NCBI GenBank assembly: GCA_963921935.1
Contig: OY998184.1
Span: 30,161,567-30,225,566, forward strand
Reading direction: 5' to 3'
Source: Galeruca laticollis
Lineage: Eukaryota > Arthropoda > Insecta > Coleoptera > Chrysomelidae
Length of the DNA: 64,000 nucleotides
Positions 1 through 13,400 of this stretch are shown piece by piece (the first letter of the stretch is position 1; the number at the start of each line of letters is the position of its first letter). The position numbers were made by a program, and so were the translations under genes. Under the pieces are notes generated by a model, which did not search any database, was not told the origin of the DNA, and saw nothing but the letters and a program-made list of their open reading frames with translations.

Positions 1-819
1 CCAAATGAAAATCATGAAAAGAACAAGAAGAAATTGACAAATACGCCGAAGTGGTATCATCTGTCAGTTTTATTTAATGTAAATCTGCAGTATATTCTCA
101 ACAAACCACACCTACATTGACTAACGAAAGGTGGCAATTCTTAACACTAGTCGCCTAGATTACTGAATTGTTCATTGCAATATATGCGTTTTTTGCATTA
201 TCAGCCTTTCGAGCTGCCTGTTCGTGGAATTGTGTTGCCTACTGTTTATCCTGACATTATGTTTTACTAAAAAATTGGAAGAATTGGATAATAACAATAG
301 AAAATGAATTGATTATCACGTGAATATTTGTGAATCAGAATGTACGCTATAGAAGTAACTGGCGCCAAAATACAAACTTCATCTAACAAGATAACTCGTT
401 GTGGACAACAAATGTTAATCAGCTAGTTAGAATCGGGAATTTAGACAATTATTCACAGAAAGTTTAGTTCGACAGGTGAAGTTTATGTGTTGGTGTGTAT
501 GTAGAAGCAATATTTGAAATATTGTTGAAGATAAATACTTACATTTCAGCACTTCGTAAGTTGGACGGTGCTAACATGAAATTTCGCAAAAAATTACCAA
601 AAATGTAATGTATCTACTCATATTACTGTTTTAAATGGAACTGAATGTTTCTAGATAATTCCACAATATATTGCAAAAATTTTAAGAACTCAAGAAATTC
701 GACAATTGTTTCGATACTAAATATCATCAAATGGAATGAAATTTCTGATAATACTTAGTATTGCAATGTTTTTCTTATTTATTTAAAGCAGTTTATCCTG
801 ACAGATGGGAATAATTCAT
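1..819. other. AT-rich sequence without recognised gene
   Basis: I see no convincing coding region, RNA gene or repeat here. It is flanking DNA left of the first LTR retrotransposon. The exact left edge of that LTR is not visible, so the last tens of bases may belong to the LTR. Confidence 0.5.
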
Positions 820-1269
820 ACACACGGTAGGTTCACTTACTTAATTTATTTATTCACCACACTATTCACTAATTCATATTATATACACAGTATATTCACA
901 TTCATTAATTTATATAAACACTTCACTACTTAGACTATTTACTCGTTCGCTGTGTATATCACGAGATCACTTTATCAACTAACTTCTCCCGCTGGTCGGT
1001 CCTTTATATATAAGTGACCTTATTTTCTAGATAATTCTAGTTTGTTAATTACACAAAACATTCGCCTTTCTGGAATATTGGTTTCTTTTCGGGATATTTC
1101 TCAAATGCCGGTTCAATCCTTAAAAGATCTTCAAACATGTCTATAAAAACGGTCACAAAAAATCCCAATAGACCTTCTCATAATTGGCTGCGCTCGCCAT
1201 TTCTTAACACTGTTACATAATGTTACAGAACCGTACTTAGTATCTACTTCGGTGTGCGAGTTCGTAACA
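820..1269 (-). repeat. 3' LTR of the first Gypsy element (left edge approximate)
   Basis: Read on the minus strand, the LTR starts at 1269 with TGTTACGAACTCG, directly after a purine-rich tract. It carries a TATA-like motif (TATATAAAG, about 1010-1000) followed by the expected transcription start zone, and AATAAA-type signals near 850. These are the parts expected of a Gypsy LTR. The other end is not sharply defined and no matching 5' LTR is found in the window, so length and left edge are estimates. Confidence 0.6.
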
Positions 1270-1282
1270 TTACCCCCTTCTT
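1270..1282 (-). other. Polypurine tract of the Gypsy element
   Basis: On the minus strand AAGAAGGGGGTAA lies immediately before the LTR start TGTTACG. In LTR retrotransposons this tract primes plus-strand DNA synthesis and marks the 3' LTR boundary. Position and composition support the LTR call. Confidence 0.65.
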
Positions 1283-1428
1283 AAATGGAAGTTCCTCCTG
1301 GAACTTTTGTGTAGCGGAGAATGGATGTTTGAATAGACAACTGTCCCCATTTCTACACTTTCCTATCTTATGGAAATAAGAGGGCAGCGTCTTCATCGGA
1401 TACTGATAACGGGGGTTTTAGCTGCAAA

Positions 1429-4200
1429 TTAGTATATGGTACCGGTATCTTGGAGGATCACCTCTACCATGTTCCTGGTGACTCGCCAATCCAACTGGTT
1501 ACTCGCTATCTTATGCATAGCCAGTTTCTTCACGCTGGATTCCAACACATGGTTTCGGAGGTTTCGAAGTGCTTCCCACACATCGTGGTAAGTAGATCGA
1601 TCTTGAAATTCATTTTTAGTTACCACGTTGAAGACGTACCGCGAATTGTGTTTCCTGAGACTGGAATCGGGTCTTCAAGTTTTCTAATTGCCCGAACTTC
1701 TTTTGAAATACTGTTGCTAACCGTCGTGCATTCTTGATACGGGTGGAGATGTTGTATGCCAGTGAATAATCTTCTAATAGAGTGAACAAATCTTGTCGTT
1801 GTTCTGAAGTGACTCCATATCTATATTTTCCATAAATTGACCGAAGGTAGGGTCAGGCACATCTCGAATATGGTTTACTCCTTTCTCTAGGTCATGGTCT
1901 CCTTCTAATGGCGCTAGTCGGTTTTGATGAACTACTTTCTGTTTTTCGTTGGGGATCTTGGCTATGCGATATATACCATCATTGATCCTTTTCCTGATTG
2001 AGTATGGACCAACCCAAGATTTTTGTATTTTGGAGAAAATCTTTTTCTCCTCGTCGGTTCGTGTAACCATACTTTGTCCCCTTCTTCAAAACCACCTACT
2101 GTGGCCTGCGTGTCGTACCGACTTTACATTCTGTCGCTGGCAACTTGAAGATTTGTTTGAACTAATTCATGAATATCGTCCAGTCTTCTTCTCAATCGGA
2201 TCACGTAGTCTTCTCTTGCTAGATCTTCTCCAGGCCGACAGCTAAATTCCAGGTCACAATGAAGCCTCATTTCACGTCCAAATAGGATTTTTGCAGGTGT
2301 TTTACCCGTGAACTCATTGACGGCAGATCGATAAGCCAATACAAATAGGGCAAGATATTGGTCCCTATCTCTCTGATGGCTGATATCTACTCTGGTCAGG
2401 TATTTTCCAATAGTCCTATTCATTCTCTCGACCATTCCATCTGACTGTGGATGTAATTCTGTTGTCCTGGTTTTCTTCATTCCCAGATTGTTACAATGCT
2501 CCTGGAATAGATGGCTTTCGAAATTTCTTTGCAGATCGCTGTGGACATCCAATGGCATTCCATATCGGCTGATAAATTCTTTCACCAATACATACGCTAC
2601 AGTTGTGGCATCTTGATTCAGGATCGCCTAAATTTACACCCACTTTGTGAAATAATCCATGATAACCATTTTCTGTCGTCGGGAATGGTTCAGCGATATC
2701 TAAAGCAATCCTTTCGAAAGGGCTTCCAACATTATATTGTTTCATGTGTGCCTTTCTTTTGCGATGTGGTCCATTACTCGTAGCACAAGTCGTACATTTC
2801 ATACACCAGTCCGTCACATCGTCGGAGATGTTCATCCAATAAAACCTTTCACGGGCTCACTGAAGGGTTTTCTTCAGTCCCAGATGACCTCCCGATGGAC
2901 TGTCGTGTAACTTCTTCAGTACCTTAGCTATTCTCGCTCTCGGGATAACTAGCTGTCTCTTCATCTCGGAACCATCATTGTTTTCAAGGACCCTTATCAA
3001 CAGCCCTTCTTCCAGGACAAGGGTGTCCCACTAAGCCCAATATACCTTGAGTGTTGGTGTATATCTTGACACTTCTTGCCATCTAGGTCGCCGATGTTTT
3101 CCTTCCATTGCCGAATTTTCTTTAGGTGAGGGTCATTCTCCTGATCTTTTCTGATCTTGGTGGGTGACCATTCTTCGTTGACTACAGTAGTTCTTGAAAC
3201 TGCAGCTTCCCTAGATTCCGCCTTGTTGCAGTGGGAGCAGTCTGTTGGGCACGGCTGTCTGGACAGGGAGCCGGCATTTCGGTGAGTCACACCAGCTCGA
3301 TGTTCGATGTTGAAATCGCACCTGAAGTCGTTCAATCCATCTAGCGATATGGCCCTCAGGATTCTTGAACTGCATCAACCACTTGAGTGCTGCATGATCA
3401 GTCCGGATTAAAAAATTCCTACCATAGATATACTGGAAAAAGTGTTCCACGGACTTCACTACCACCAGAAGTTTTCTTCTTGTGACGCAGTAGCTTCGTT
3501 TTGGTTAGTAGAGGACTGAAATATCCCAGTACTCTTTCTTGCCTTCCTTGGATCTGTGAGAGCATTCCACCAATTCCTACGTTACTTGCGTCAGTGTCAA
3601 ACATAAAGTCTCCCTCTGGTAATGGGTATCCTAACATCGGTGCCCTTCAAGGTTTCAAGAGCCGTTTGACAGTCTTCGTCCCATTGGAGAGCTCTTGCTT
3701 CCTCTGTAAGTCGAGTTAAAGGCTTGGCAATGTCTCCAAACTTCCTGATAAGTCTTCTATAATATGTGCGAAGTCCGAGAAAACTCATAATTTGATTTTT
3801 GTCGGTTGGTTGCGGTCATTGCTGAATGGAAGCAATTTTCTCTGGATTCACCGCCACTCCTTCATTGCTCACTATATGACCTAGATAGTTGACTCGATTT
3901 TGGAACAGCTGACATTTCTTCGGGTTTAATATGAGCTGAGTTGCTTGGAGTCTTCCAAATTCTTCAGGTGTTTGTCAAATTTCTTCCCCAGTACTACAAT
4001 GTCGTCCAAATTGACCAGGTATGTCTTCCAAGACAGCTCTCTTAAGACATTCTCCATGCGTCTTTCAAATGTCGCGGGCGCATTACAGAGTCCGAATGGC
4101 ATGGCGTTGAATAACCATAGTCCAGATCCGATGGTAGAAGCAGTCTTCTCTTTGTCTTCTGGGTCCATAATAAAAATTTGTGACACATTGACTTTCGGTT
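1429..4200 (-). pseudogene. pol: Gypsy-family pol remnant (RT, RNase H, integrase)
   Basis: Minus-strand pieces in several frames spell a Gypsy polymerase. Reverse transcriptase (4186-3597) shows LFNAMPFGLCNAPATFER and the catalytic region YLVNLDDIVVLG. RNase H and its tail (3637-2997) show FMFDTDASNVGIGGMLSQ and the tether-like WLMQFKNPEGHIARWIERL. Integrase (2835-2124) shows paired CMKCTTC cysteines, a catalytic ALDIAEPF, HSDLQRNFES (HSDQG in most relatives) and HPQSDGMVERMNRTI. A GPY/F-type end (2070-1774) has WVGPYSIRKR. The element is truncated inside the RT at about 4200: gag, protease and the 5' LTR are missing. At least five frame breaks make it non-functional. A short 65-residue frame (1626-1429) after integrase is of unknown meaning. 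Confidence 0.9.
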
Positions 4201-5250
4201 TGATTCAATTTATTGTCAGTCACATTCGAGGAATGGATGAAATATTACATTCTAACTAGTATTTGTTCAGCATTTCACCTCCATATAATATTGATGAACA
4301 CAACAGAAATTTATTCGGTACAAATAAATCACGTATTTACAAATAATGTCATACAGTCATTGAAAAGTCTTCATAAACAAAGAAATCAGTCTAAAGACAA
4401 AAAGTAGATATCACTAGACCTTTAAGTAATAAACAGAAATAATTTTAAAGTCACGACTAAAGCGCCGAAGACTTTTACCATATCTCATGACCGTTAATTT
4501 ATCGATTTTCATTTAACCCCAATTTCGCAGGGTAGCAACACGATAATAATTTCGGCATAATTACTTTATATAATGATAGTCCTACAAGGCGATCTACTAA
4601 TAAACTCGACATGTTTGTGTAACACGATATGCATTTATTTGCACGTTCAGCCTCAACACAATTAATATTCATTTGTGTATCTAATTATGATATTATTAAA
4701 CTAGAAGGAAAACTTTGAAACACATTTTATGAATTGCCTTCTGAAATTTTTATATTTGTTTATTGAGTATCAGCAATGTTTATTTGGTTAGGAAATATTT
4801 CTTAAACAGAGTTTGACTATTCTGTGGAGTAGAACAGCATTACTCCGTTGGCTATACATCTCGACAAGTACTGAATTTTATTTCCCTTGATCTATGATAA
4901 TAATCTACTTTATCATCACAAAACAAGCCTTTTTATTGGCAATTAGTAATAAAATATGTTCGTTGAAACAACGATACGGTCAAATATTGAACTTTTGTTT
5001 GCAGTTGAAAGTAAGGATAGCGAGAAGGGCGATCGGGAAAAATAGCAGCGACCCATATCCTTGTTGTGCAAGGGTATCATGCCTAAGTCCAAACAGCCCT
5101 GAAAGAAGGGTGGCACTGTACAAAATGGTAAGGGCAAACACATCAGAGGGGAAAATACCTCTGCCAAAACTCATCCCATCTTCTAAGACGGTATTTCACT
5201 TCACTACTTACTTCTATTTTGCGTTGCAATAAATAAATAACACTAAAACT
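4201..5250. other. Non-coding interval between Gypsy remnant and LINE
   Basis: AT-rich sequence with no recognisable protein. Its right part (about 5000-5250) has a more even base composition and may be 5' untranslated sequence of the LINE that follows. I see no repeats or RNA genes. Confidence 0.4.
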
Positions 5251-5289
5251 AAACTGGGGGTCAATGGGGTAGTGAAGCGCAACATTTGA

Positions 5290-8200
5290 CGCCGTATCCA
5301 GCTAGCGTCAAGTAGCCTCTCCTACTCAATTCCAACTCTCACCTCCGCGGAAAGAACCCTGGTGACCTGAGTAAACTTGTGGAAGACTGTGGTATCCAAT
5401 CCCAGTGGAAAACGGGGTCAGGGCTAACGAGAGCGGGAGGAGTGGTCCACCGAAAAGGGGGTTGTGCTATCGACCAGAAATCGATACGCGTAAAAACCTG
5501 AAGCTACGAAACAGAAACTATTGCCTCGGAATCGGACGGATACACGGAATAAAAGACGTAAGAAACAAAAAAAGGATATTCTTTTGGGAACATGGAATGT
5601 GCTGTGTTAGTACAGGCTTGGTATAGCAACGAGAGCGGTTAATGAGCTTCAAAAATATAAGATGGATATAAGTGCAATACAGGAAGTGAGATGGATAGGA
5701 ACGAGAAATATGGAGATGGAAAACAATATAGTATTCTGGTCAGGTAGTGATGACAGACATGAGTACGTTTGCGGCTTTGTCACAGCAAAGAGGCTAAAAA
5801 CAGCAGTAATAGACTCCTAGCCAGTCAGCGAGAGAATTTGTTATATCAGACTTAAGGGTAAATGGTTCAATCTCACGATATTTTCGATTTATGCCCCGAC
5901 AGAGGACGCAGAGGATGAGAAGATAGATGAATTTTATGAGCTACTTGATCAACAGTATACAGCGGCTCCAAGTCATGATATCAGGAAGTGATGGAAGATG
6001 GTAACGATATACTGGGAAAAGGGGAGTATCTCAGAGAGGTGGTAGGAAGACATAGCCTACACGACATAACGAATGATAATGGAAACCGATTAGCAGAATT
6101 TGCATAATCTAATAATATGGTAGTAAAATCCACACAATTTGAAAGAAGGAACATATATAAAGCCACATGGGTTTCAAATGACGGGACAACGCGAAAACAA
6201 ATAGACCACATACTCATAGATGCAAGACACTCGAGTAGCATCATCAGTGCACGAAGTATGAGAGGAGCAGACAACGATACTGATCACTTCCTAGTTGAAT
6301 CCAGACTAAGAACGAGAATAACAACACAGAAACTCGAACAAAAAGAGTCAAGAGAAGGATGGGACGTAGAAGCTTCTAAATAAGCCAAAAAGAAAGGTAA
6401 GTACCGAATGGCCTTGAGCAACAAATTCGAATGCCTAAGGCACGAAGAAGATAATAAATAACTAGAGGAAACATGACAGCAAGTGGCAACAGTCATAGAA
6501 GAAGCAGCGACAGAAACCACTGGAAAAAAAAGAAGCGACCCAAAAGAAGGTGGTTCGACATAGAATGTCAAGAAGCGCTGGAATTGAAAACAAATAAGAG
6601 ACTGAAAATGCTACTAAACCCTACGAATGAGAACAAAGACGAATTTCACGGAACAAGAGCACCGACAAGGAGATTGCTCAAAACTAAAAAGAAGAACTAC
6701 CTAGAACACCAAATAAGTGAAATAGACAGGGATAGAGGCATGAATCAGACAAGGAAGTTCTCTAGGATAGTGAAGAGAGTGAGGAGGAATGGGAGTGTAG
6801 GAGAAACGAAAGGCATGAGAAATTAATGTGGAGAACTGATAATGACAGAAACGGAAATTGTTGAACGATGGAAGGAGTACTTTAAACAATTACTAAATAT
6901 TGAAAGGGAGACATGGGAAGAAGAAGACATCACCTTCCACTCAGCGGATATAATAATACCACCACCAACACTCCAAGAAATAAATAATGCGATAACATAT
7001 CTCAAAGATCATAGAGCACCAGGCAATGATGGTATAAATGCAGGGTTGTTTAAATAGGGAGGAAATGTTGTACACCGAAAAATATAAGAAATGATCCTGA
7101 ATATAAGGGTACAACAGAAAATGCCTAAAGATTGGAGCGGAAGTACCATAACACATATACATAAGAAAGGAAACAAAGAAGAATTTTGAAATTATAGAGG
7201 AATAACACTTATCAACACAACATACAAAGTATTGGCAACCATACTACTTAGAAGGTTGACCACTTATGCGGAAGACGTTATCGACGACTATCAATGCGGG
7301 TTTCATGCTGGAAGGTCAATGGTAGATCAAATACTCACGATCAGACAAATATTAGAAAGAACTGGGAATTCAACCGGGATGTTTACCAAATCATTGGTGA
7401 TTTCCAGCAAGCATATGTTTCTATAAAAAGAAGCAGGTTGTGGGTGGCAATGCTAGAAATGGGCATCCCAAGAAAATTGGTGGAGCTAACACAAATGTGT
7501 GTGGTAAACTCATAGGCACAGGTGAGGATAGGAAGCAGAACATCAACTCCATCTAGGGTAACATCAGGACTCAGACAAGAAGATTCTCTCTCACCATTAC
7601 TATTCAGTCTGGCCTCGGAGTATGCGGTTGGTAAAATAACATCGGAAATAACTGAAGGTTTTGATAAGCAAGGTTTAAAACTATTGTTCGCTTTTGCTGA
7701 TGTTATAGATACGGTGGCTCATTCAACTGGAGATATGAGAGAAGTGTTCTCCCAACTCGAAGAGGAAGCAGGTAATCTGGGTCTACGAGTAAATGACGAA
7801 AAACGAAATACATGGTAGTAACCAAGATCCCAAGACTTGGAATCAGACAGAATATTCCCATTAATGAGTACAACTTTGAAGTGGTTGAGGAGTTTGAGTA
7901 CCTAGAAGCGATAATTATAGATGATAATCGAGTAGAAAGAGATGTCTCAGCAAGAATAATGGCGGGAAATAGGGCGCTATATTCTCTTACAACACTCTTG
8001 AGATCTAAACTGTTAAGAAGGCAGCGAAACCTGGACCCTTAATCAACGGAAAATAAATAAGCTTCTTGTCTTTGAAAGGAAGGTTCTTAGAATTATATTT
8101 GGACCGCAACAAGATGAGGCAACAGGACGCTGGAGAAGACGCCACAATGCTGAGTTGTCGGCGCTGTATGGCAATGAGAACAGTCAAACACATAAAAGCT

Positions 8201-8455
8201 AACCGAATAAGATGGGCAGGGCATGTATTGATAGCAGATTCTAAAAAACAGTATTCCTTGAGCGACCAGATAGTAGAAGATCAATAGGCCGACTCAGGAA
8301 AAGATGGAAAGATGCCGTCGCAGCAGATGTGTCTAGAATGGGAGTTCAACAGTGAGAAATGGAAGCACAAGATCGAGGAAGATAGAGGGCAATAGTGGAT
8401 GCGGCCAAGACTCACCCAGAGTTGCAGAGCCAGGAAAAGAAGAAGAAAACTAAAG
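5290..8455 (+). pseudogene. RTE-like non-LTR retrotransposon, decayed
   Basis: A LINE with an apurinic endonuclease followed by RT. The endonuclease begins near 5585 (LGTWNV), then shows AIQEVRW (about 5680), IYAPTEDA (about 5890) and the C-terminal TRKQIDHILIDARHSS and GADNDTDHFLVESRL (about 6190-6300). RT motifs follow: DHRAPGNDGIN (7010), NYRGITLINTTYKVLA (7190; first residue changed), DDYQCGFHAGRSMVDQI (7290), IGDFQQAYVSI (7390), SGLRQEDSLSPLLFSLA (7565). The YADD-type box reads FAFADVIDTVA (7690), so a catalytic aspartate is lost. The C-terminal NRIRWAGHVL (8200) and an AAGAAGAAG-rich 3' end (8430-8450) fit RTE-type elements. Many stops and frameshifts; long dead. Confidence 0.85.
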
Positions 8456-8683
8456 TGCCTTGCAGCACTGAATCGAAACTACAACTGATGATACGCCTAC
8501 ATGTGAAAATCTTCATTTCTTCAAATGGAACCAATTTCAGCTGATAATCCGCAGACGCCACGGGCTGGACCGATGACCGTGCGCTTTTTATCAGTCGACT
8601 GATGATACGTGGACATGTGAACGACACATATAAAACAATGAATAAGACGGATGGTCAGTCCTGATCATCAGTTCTGTATAAAA
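8456..8683. other. Short non-coding interval with a repeated 20-bp motif
   Basis: Two direct copies of a motif of the form ctgatgatacgNNNacatgtga occur at about 8488 and 8601. No coding potential is seen. The motif resembles a hammerhead core only superficially. Confidence 0.35.
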
Positions 8684-10140
8684 CGAGCCTAATGGGAACA
8701 GAACTCAACGGATAAGTTAAACAACTCGTCAAGAAATAAACCACGAAATGAGGGATAAAACCTTTTCAAACAAAGTGCGTTAAAAGGTTTAAAATTGTGA
8801 ACAAGAATCAAGAAGAGTCGAGAACATTAAAATCACATCAATATACAACATATGAGAAATAACAAAATTCATAATAACTAGTAAAAAGTTTGAAAGTTAA
8901 AATTCAGACCTCAGAACTTCATTAAGGTCGGTCTACTGAGAACCGACCCCAAACATTAAGTTGAGAGACACAAGTATGTATATGTTTATGGTTAATCCAA
9001 AAACGCAAATATCTGTTCTCAAGCATGGAATATAATAATCAGAAAAAATATACACAAAGGACTAAAGTGAGTTTAATTACAAAGAAAACAAATATTCAGA
9101 AATTTGTCTGTGATCCAAGTGAAATGCGTCATTAGATAGTTTCAACATCAATACGACTAAACTAAATACAAAGGATGAATGGCAATGAACAGATGACCTT
9201 CGACCCGGGACAATCAATTCAAAACGACAGGATATTGAATCCAGGGACAATGCCACATAACCTCCACTGAATCAAGAACAAAGAAAAGAGGTAAGAAGCA
9301 ACAGAAATAGAGTGTAACTCAAACGAGGAGTCAGACTTAAACACAACATTAAACCCCGTCTAATGAGAACAGAATTCAACCAACAAGCGAAAGAACTCGA
9401 CAAGATATACACGATATAAATCAATAAATCACAAACAAAACCTTTTCATACCATAGTGTGTTGAAAGGTTCAAACTTATGGAGCCGAATAAAGAAGGATC
9501 CAGAAAAATCAAATCTTAACAAGCTACAACAGATTCAGAAAAATAACCCAATTCGTAATAACTAACGAGTGCAAAAAGTTAGATGAGTTTGTTGAAATTC
9601 AGACCTCAGAACTTGACATATAGTGGTATGTAAGATCTATTCGAAATAACTTGGTTTGTTTAAACAAAGGTTGTGGAACAACAGCTCCCTTGGTTCTCAT
9701 TAAACTGTTATCTTTATCTGTATCTTTTGCGTACATTTATTTTGATTATTGAATTCCATGCTTGGGAGCAGATTTTTGATATTTATTATTAACGATAAGC
9801 TTATTTACTTGTTGAGTCTATTAACTTAATCTTTGGGTTCGGTCCTCATTAGACCGACCTTAATTAGTCCTGTTGCAATTAACTTTTGAGTTTGTTTTTC
9901 ATAAAGCTTTGTTGTTGCTCCTTATCACGGTTGATTGAGTCAAGTTGAGTTGGTTCTCATTAGACTGTTCTATTCACCTGTGTCTTGTGTCCGTGTTTTT
10001 AAGTAACATTTTTTTTATTCCTGTTATCTTCAGTTCTTGGAGTTAATTGTTCCACGTCAACAGGATTTCATGCTATTCATTCCATTTATGGTTGACTTCG
10101 TTCCTAGCATCATCTGATCTTTAATCCACATTAATCCTTT
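8684..10140. repeat. Diverged direct plus inverted repeat complex
   Basis: A segment at 8684-8957 recurs in the same orientation at about 9353-9625 (period about 669 bp); both begin with a variant of TCTAATGAGAAC and share the block with ACCTTTTCA...AAAGGTT and ATTCAGACCTCAGAACTT. The following part, 9640-10140, is an inverted, diverged copy of about 8918-9350: CTTAATCTTTGGGTTCGGTCC and ATTCCATGCTTGGGAGCAG mirror 8970-8918 and 9036-9018. The motif GTTCTCATTAGAC or its complement appears at least six times. No coding content. Confidence 0.65.
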
Positions 10141-10353
10141 TATGGGTTTGGATTTTTAACAATTACAATTAAAAGTAATGAAATGTACGTTTTTGTATGA
10201 TTTGAAGTTGGATGATGTTGGATATTTTCATGGACACATTTTTGTAATGCCTGACGAGTAAGTAACCTCTCTTAACTTTTTTCAGTTTTCTTAACTTTTT
10301 TCACGTTTTTGATTTTTAAATCACGTATTAACCTATTGATTTTCTCGCTTACA
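10141..10353. other. Non-coding interval
   Basis: AT-rich, no gene seen. It separates the inverted repeat complex from the hammerhead-like motif and the LINE beyond. Confidence 0.4.
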
Positions 10354-10400
10354 GGTAAGCACTGATGAGGACTTAAGAGTCGAAAGCGCTTTGCTACGAT
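10354..10400 (+). ncRNA. Weak hammerhead-ribozyme-like motif
   Basis: CTGATGA at 10362-10368 is followed after one base by a 4-bp hairpin GACT/AGTC with loop TAAG (10370-10381), then GAAA (10382-10385) and a possible 3-bp stem AGC/GCT (10385-10387, 10393-10395) ending at an NUH-type site (A at 10396). The core spacing fits a minimal hammerhead of the Penelope kind. Stem I is not supported: upstream and downstream arms do not pair. It may be a decayed fragment or chance. Confidence 0.3.
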
Positions 10401-10489
10401 TTTTAAAATTGAAGTATTTTACACGAAATACGTTTTTTTTTATTTTTCAATTATATTGACACGTATACACAGCCTGGAGGATTTCATTT

Positions 10490-13400
10490 AAAAATGCCAA
10501 AGTGGCCTCCTACACATTGGCAGAAGGTTTACGATGGAGGAAATCAAATCGCACTCATCCAGGATCTCTGGATTTCTAGAAATGGCCGCATAACGGATCT
10601 GGGAAACCACTTAGGTAAGTTAGTAGCTAGTGACTCTACAGAGAAACTGAGAGCTAGCTTACTTATCAGAAATAACATTAGATTTCTTAAGTTAACAGAG
10701 TACTGTACCCAGGGCTTGGTTGCTGTTTATCTATCCGCTCCGGTGAAAACAGTATGGAAAGACGTAGTAATCGGTTCCACTCACTTCCTGGTTCCCTGGA
10801 GATATGGATCAGGAACCTCCCCCAGCAGCCGGGTGACAACTTATCGCCTAATACAAGAAGAACAACACGCAGCTCGTATTGTAGTGTAACGCTAACGCCC
10901 ACCACAGGGACTGGGGCAGTTTCATCATCAAAAAACGAGGTGAGCAGCTTCATAATTTTGTAATCGGGGAAGGATTTATAGTTAACAACATAAGCTCGCA
11001 ACCAACGTTCGTAAAGAAAAATCGCCGTGAAGGTCTAGATATAGGTAAAAAGCCTTTTATGAGTACGGGCATTGTTAACTGGAGAGTTTCAACAGACATC
11101 CGTTATGACACGAGGACAAGCTGAATAACTCAACCTCAATTTCGCAACCGTAAAATAATATACTGGAGTGGGTATAGCAAATCCCTATAGTCCCTTATAG
11201 GTTACGTTATGAGGCCCATTAGAAATAGCACAGAGCTTGAAGTGGCTAGTGATCAACTCCAAGCAGCCTTTATATCTGCCTACCATGATAACTGCTCTTT
11301 AAAGGAAGAAGATGAAATAGAGGTACAAATATCGCAGTTCTCTAATAAAGTACAAGAAAGCCATCAAAAAAGCAAAAAGGAAGTTATGGAGGTTTTGTCA
11401 GAGTATATGAGGCACACCTGCCAGTACTAGAATACACAAGATTCTCTTGACAGATCCTGAATGTGAAGTGGAGTCACTGGAAAGCGTTAGAGATTCTATT
11501 ACAGTTAGTCAGATTCTCGAGAACAAGCCGCAGTGCCCGCTCGCCCCCATACGGCCGGTTAATTGGCTTAGTGGAGACGATTGTAGATTCGCATCTAAAA
11601 TTGTCTCTCCAACCACAGTTATACGGACGGTGAACTCATTTCCGCCCTTTGGAGCCCCGAGAGAGGATGGAATTTTCATGCTCTCTCCAACTATACAGAG
11701 AAAGCAAACCTGGAACTATATTCCACTAGGGTGGACGATGGGGAAGGTTATCCTCATTCAGAAGGCATGTAGAGTGGACACCTCTCTACCCAATTCCTAC
11801 CGTCCTATCTGCCTAACATCTATCTTCTAAAAACCTAAGATAGTGTCCTCGACAAGCACATTTGGGAGTGATCCCTGCGGAACTTTCCGTTAAATCCCCA
11901 TCAATATGCTTACCAAGCAGCAAGTTATCAGACCTTGCTCTAATCAACCTTGTAGGCAAAATTGACCATTCTCTTCAACACTGGGTGCCTCCTCAGACAT
12001 TGAAGATGCATTTAGTGATGCCTTTCCAGTCTTTATTCACGGCTCTCCAAAGCAGAGGGATAGAGAATCTAATCTGTACGTCGATCAACAATATAGTAAC
12101 CCAACGCAACATTTCAGCATCGCTGCAAGGAGAGACGGTCAGATTTAGGCCTGTCAGGGGATGTCCACAAGGAGGTGTACTCTCAGCCTTTCTCTGGACC
12201 ATACTGGTAGATGACCTACTGAATATTGTCTCTAAACGGGGTGTGGAGATCCAGGAGATCCAATGCTATGCAGGTGACCTAGCAATCCTAGTTAGAAGGA
12301 AGCTTGAGGAAGTTATTCCCAACATCCTCCAATAAGCCCAAAACACGATGAGCAGATGGTGTGAAAGGGTGTGAACCCTAGCAAATCTGTAGTCGGTCCA
12401 TACACACTAAGAAGGAAACTAGATAAGCTACTGTTACCTTTATTATATGGAGTACCAATCCATTTTGCGGAATGGTTCAAATATTTAGGTATTATTTTGG
12501 ATAAAAAATTGACCTCTAATTCCCACCTGAAAATCAACATAGCCCGACTATTCTTCTGGAACCCCAGAAGAATATGTGGCAAATCCTAGGGCATAAGCCT
12601 CAAGATGATATACTGGATATATCAAACGGTTATTAGGCGACTGATAACGTGTATCTTGGTCGTCTAATGGCAAACAGGATTACAATCGTCGTACTTAATA
12701 AGGCTGTCTGGTATACAGGCCTTGCGTGCCTGCCCATTACGGGAGCTATGTCGACGCTACCGACATGTGCCATGGAGACCATCCGAAACCTAACTCCTCT
12801 ACATAGAGAGGTTAGGTTAGGTAGAGGGGAAGCTAGGATGGCCACCTACAGACTCTCAACGTCAAGTAGCCATGACAACAAGGGGAAATTATTAATCACC
12901 GCACACTCGAAGTGACACCGGACACGGTAGCGCCCCAACTGCACATAGTAAAAGCCTACAACACACTCTTTTCCGATGGAAATTATTGGCGTAGGAGTGG
13001 CAACTCATTTTCCCTCAGTCTATGTGCTGTTCACGGGCGGCTACAAAATCGAGAACTCCGTTGGAGCTGGAGTTTACATGTTGAAATCTCATTAAACCTT
13101 GGCAACTTCACCAACATCGTCCAAGAAGCGATGATAGCGATAGAGCTGGTCGCCAGAGAGCTGAGTAAAAGGCATCCGGTGAACAGGTCCATTAAAATTA
13201 TCTTAGATAGCCAGGCATCTCTTAAAGCACTGAGCTCCAAACGAGTGAATTCTAAGCTAGTTTGGAACTGCATTCGGATACTTGACCACCTGAGTGAACG
13301 GAACAAATTTACCAATGAAGAGGCGGATGCGCTCGCCAGAAAAAGAACCGATTCTGAGTTCATCGGACCAGAACCCGTCGCATCACAATAGGCACCGCCA

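Noticed and set aside
4894..5232. 112-codon plus-strand open frame
   Set aside because: No recognisable motif; compositionally it looks like LINE 5' untranslated sequence.
8486..8625. Two CTGATGATACG...GTGAA motifs considered as hammerhead cores
   Set aside because: GAAA is missing or stem II does not pair, so only a short direct repeat remains.
12788..12825. TTAGGTTAGG resembling the insect telomere repeat
   Set aside because: Only two units, and it falls within the coding relic of the LOA-like LINE.
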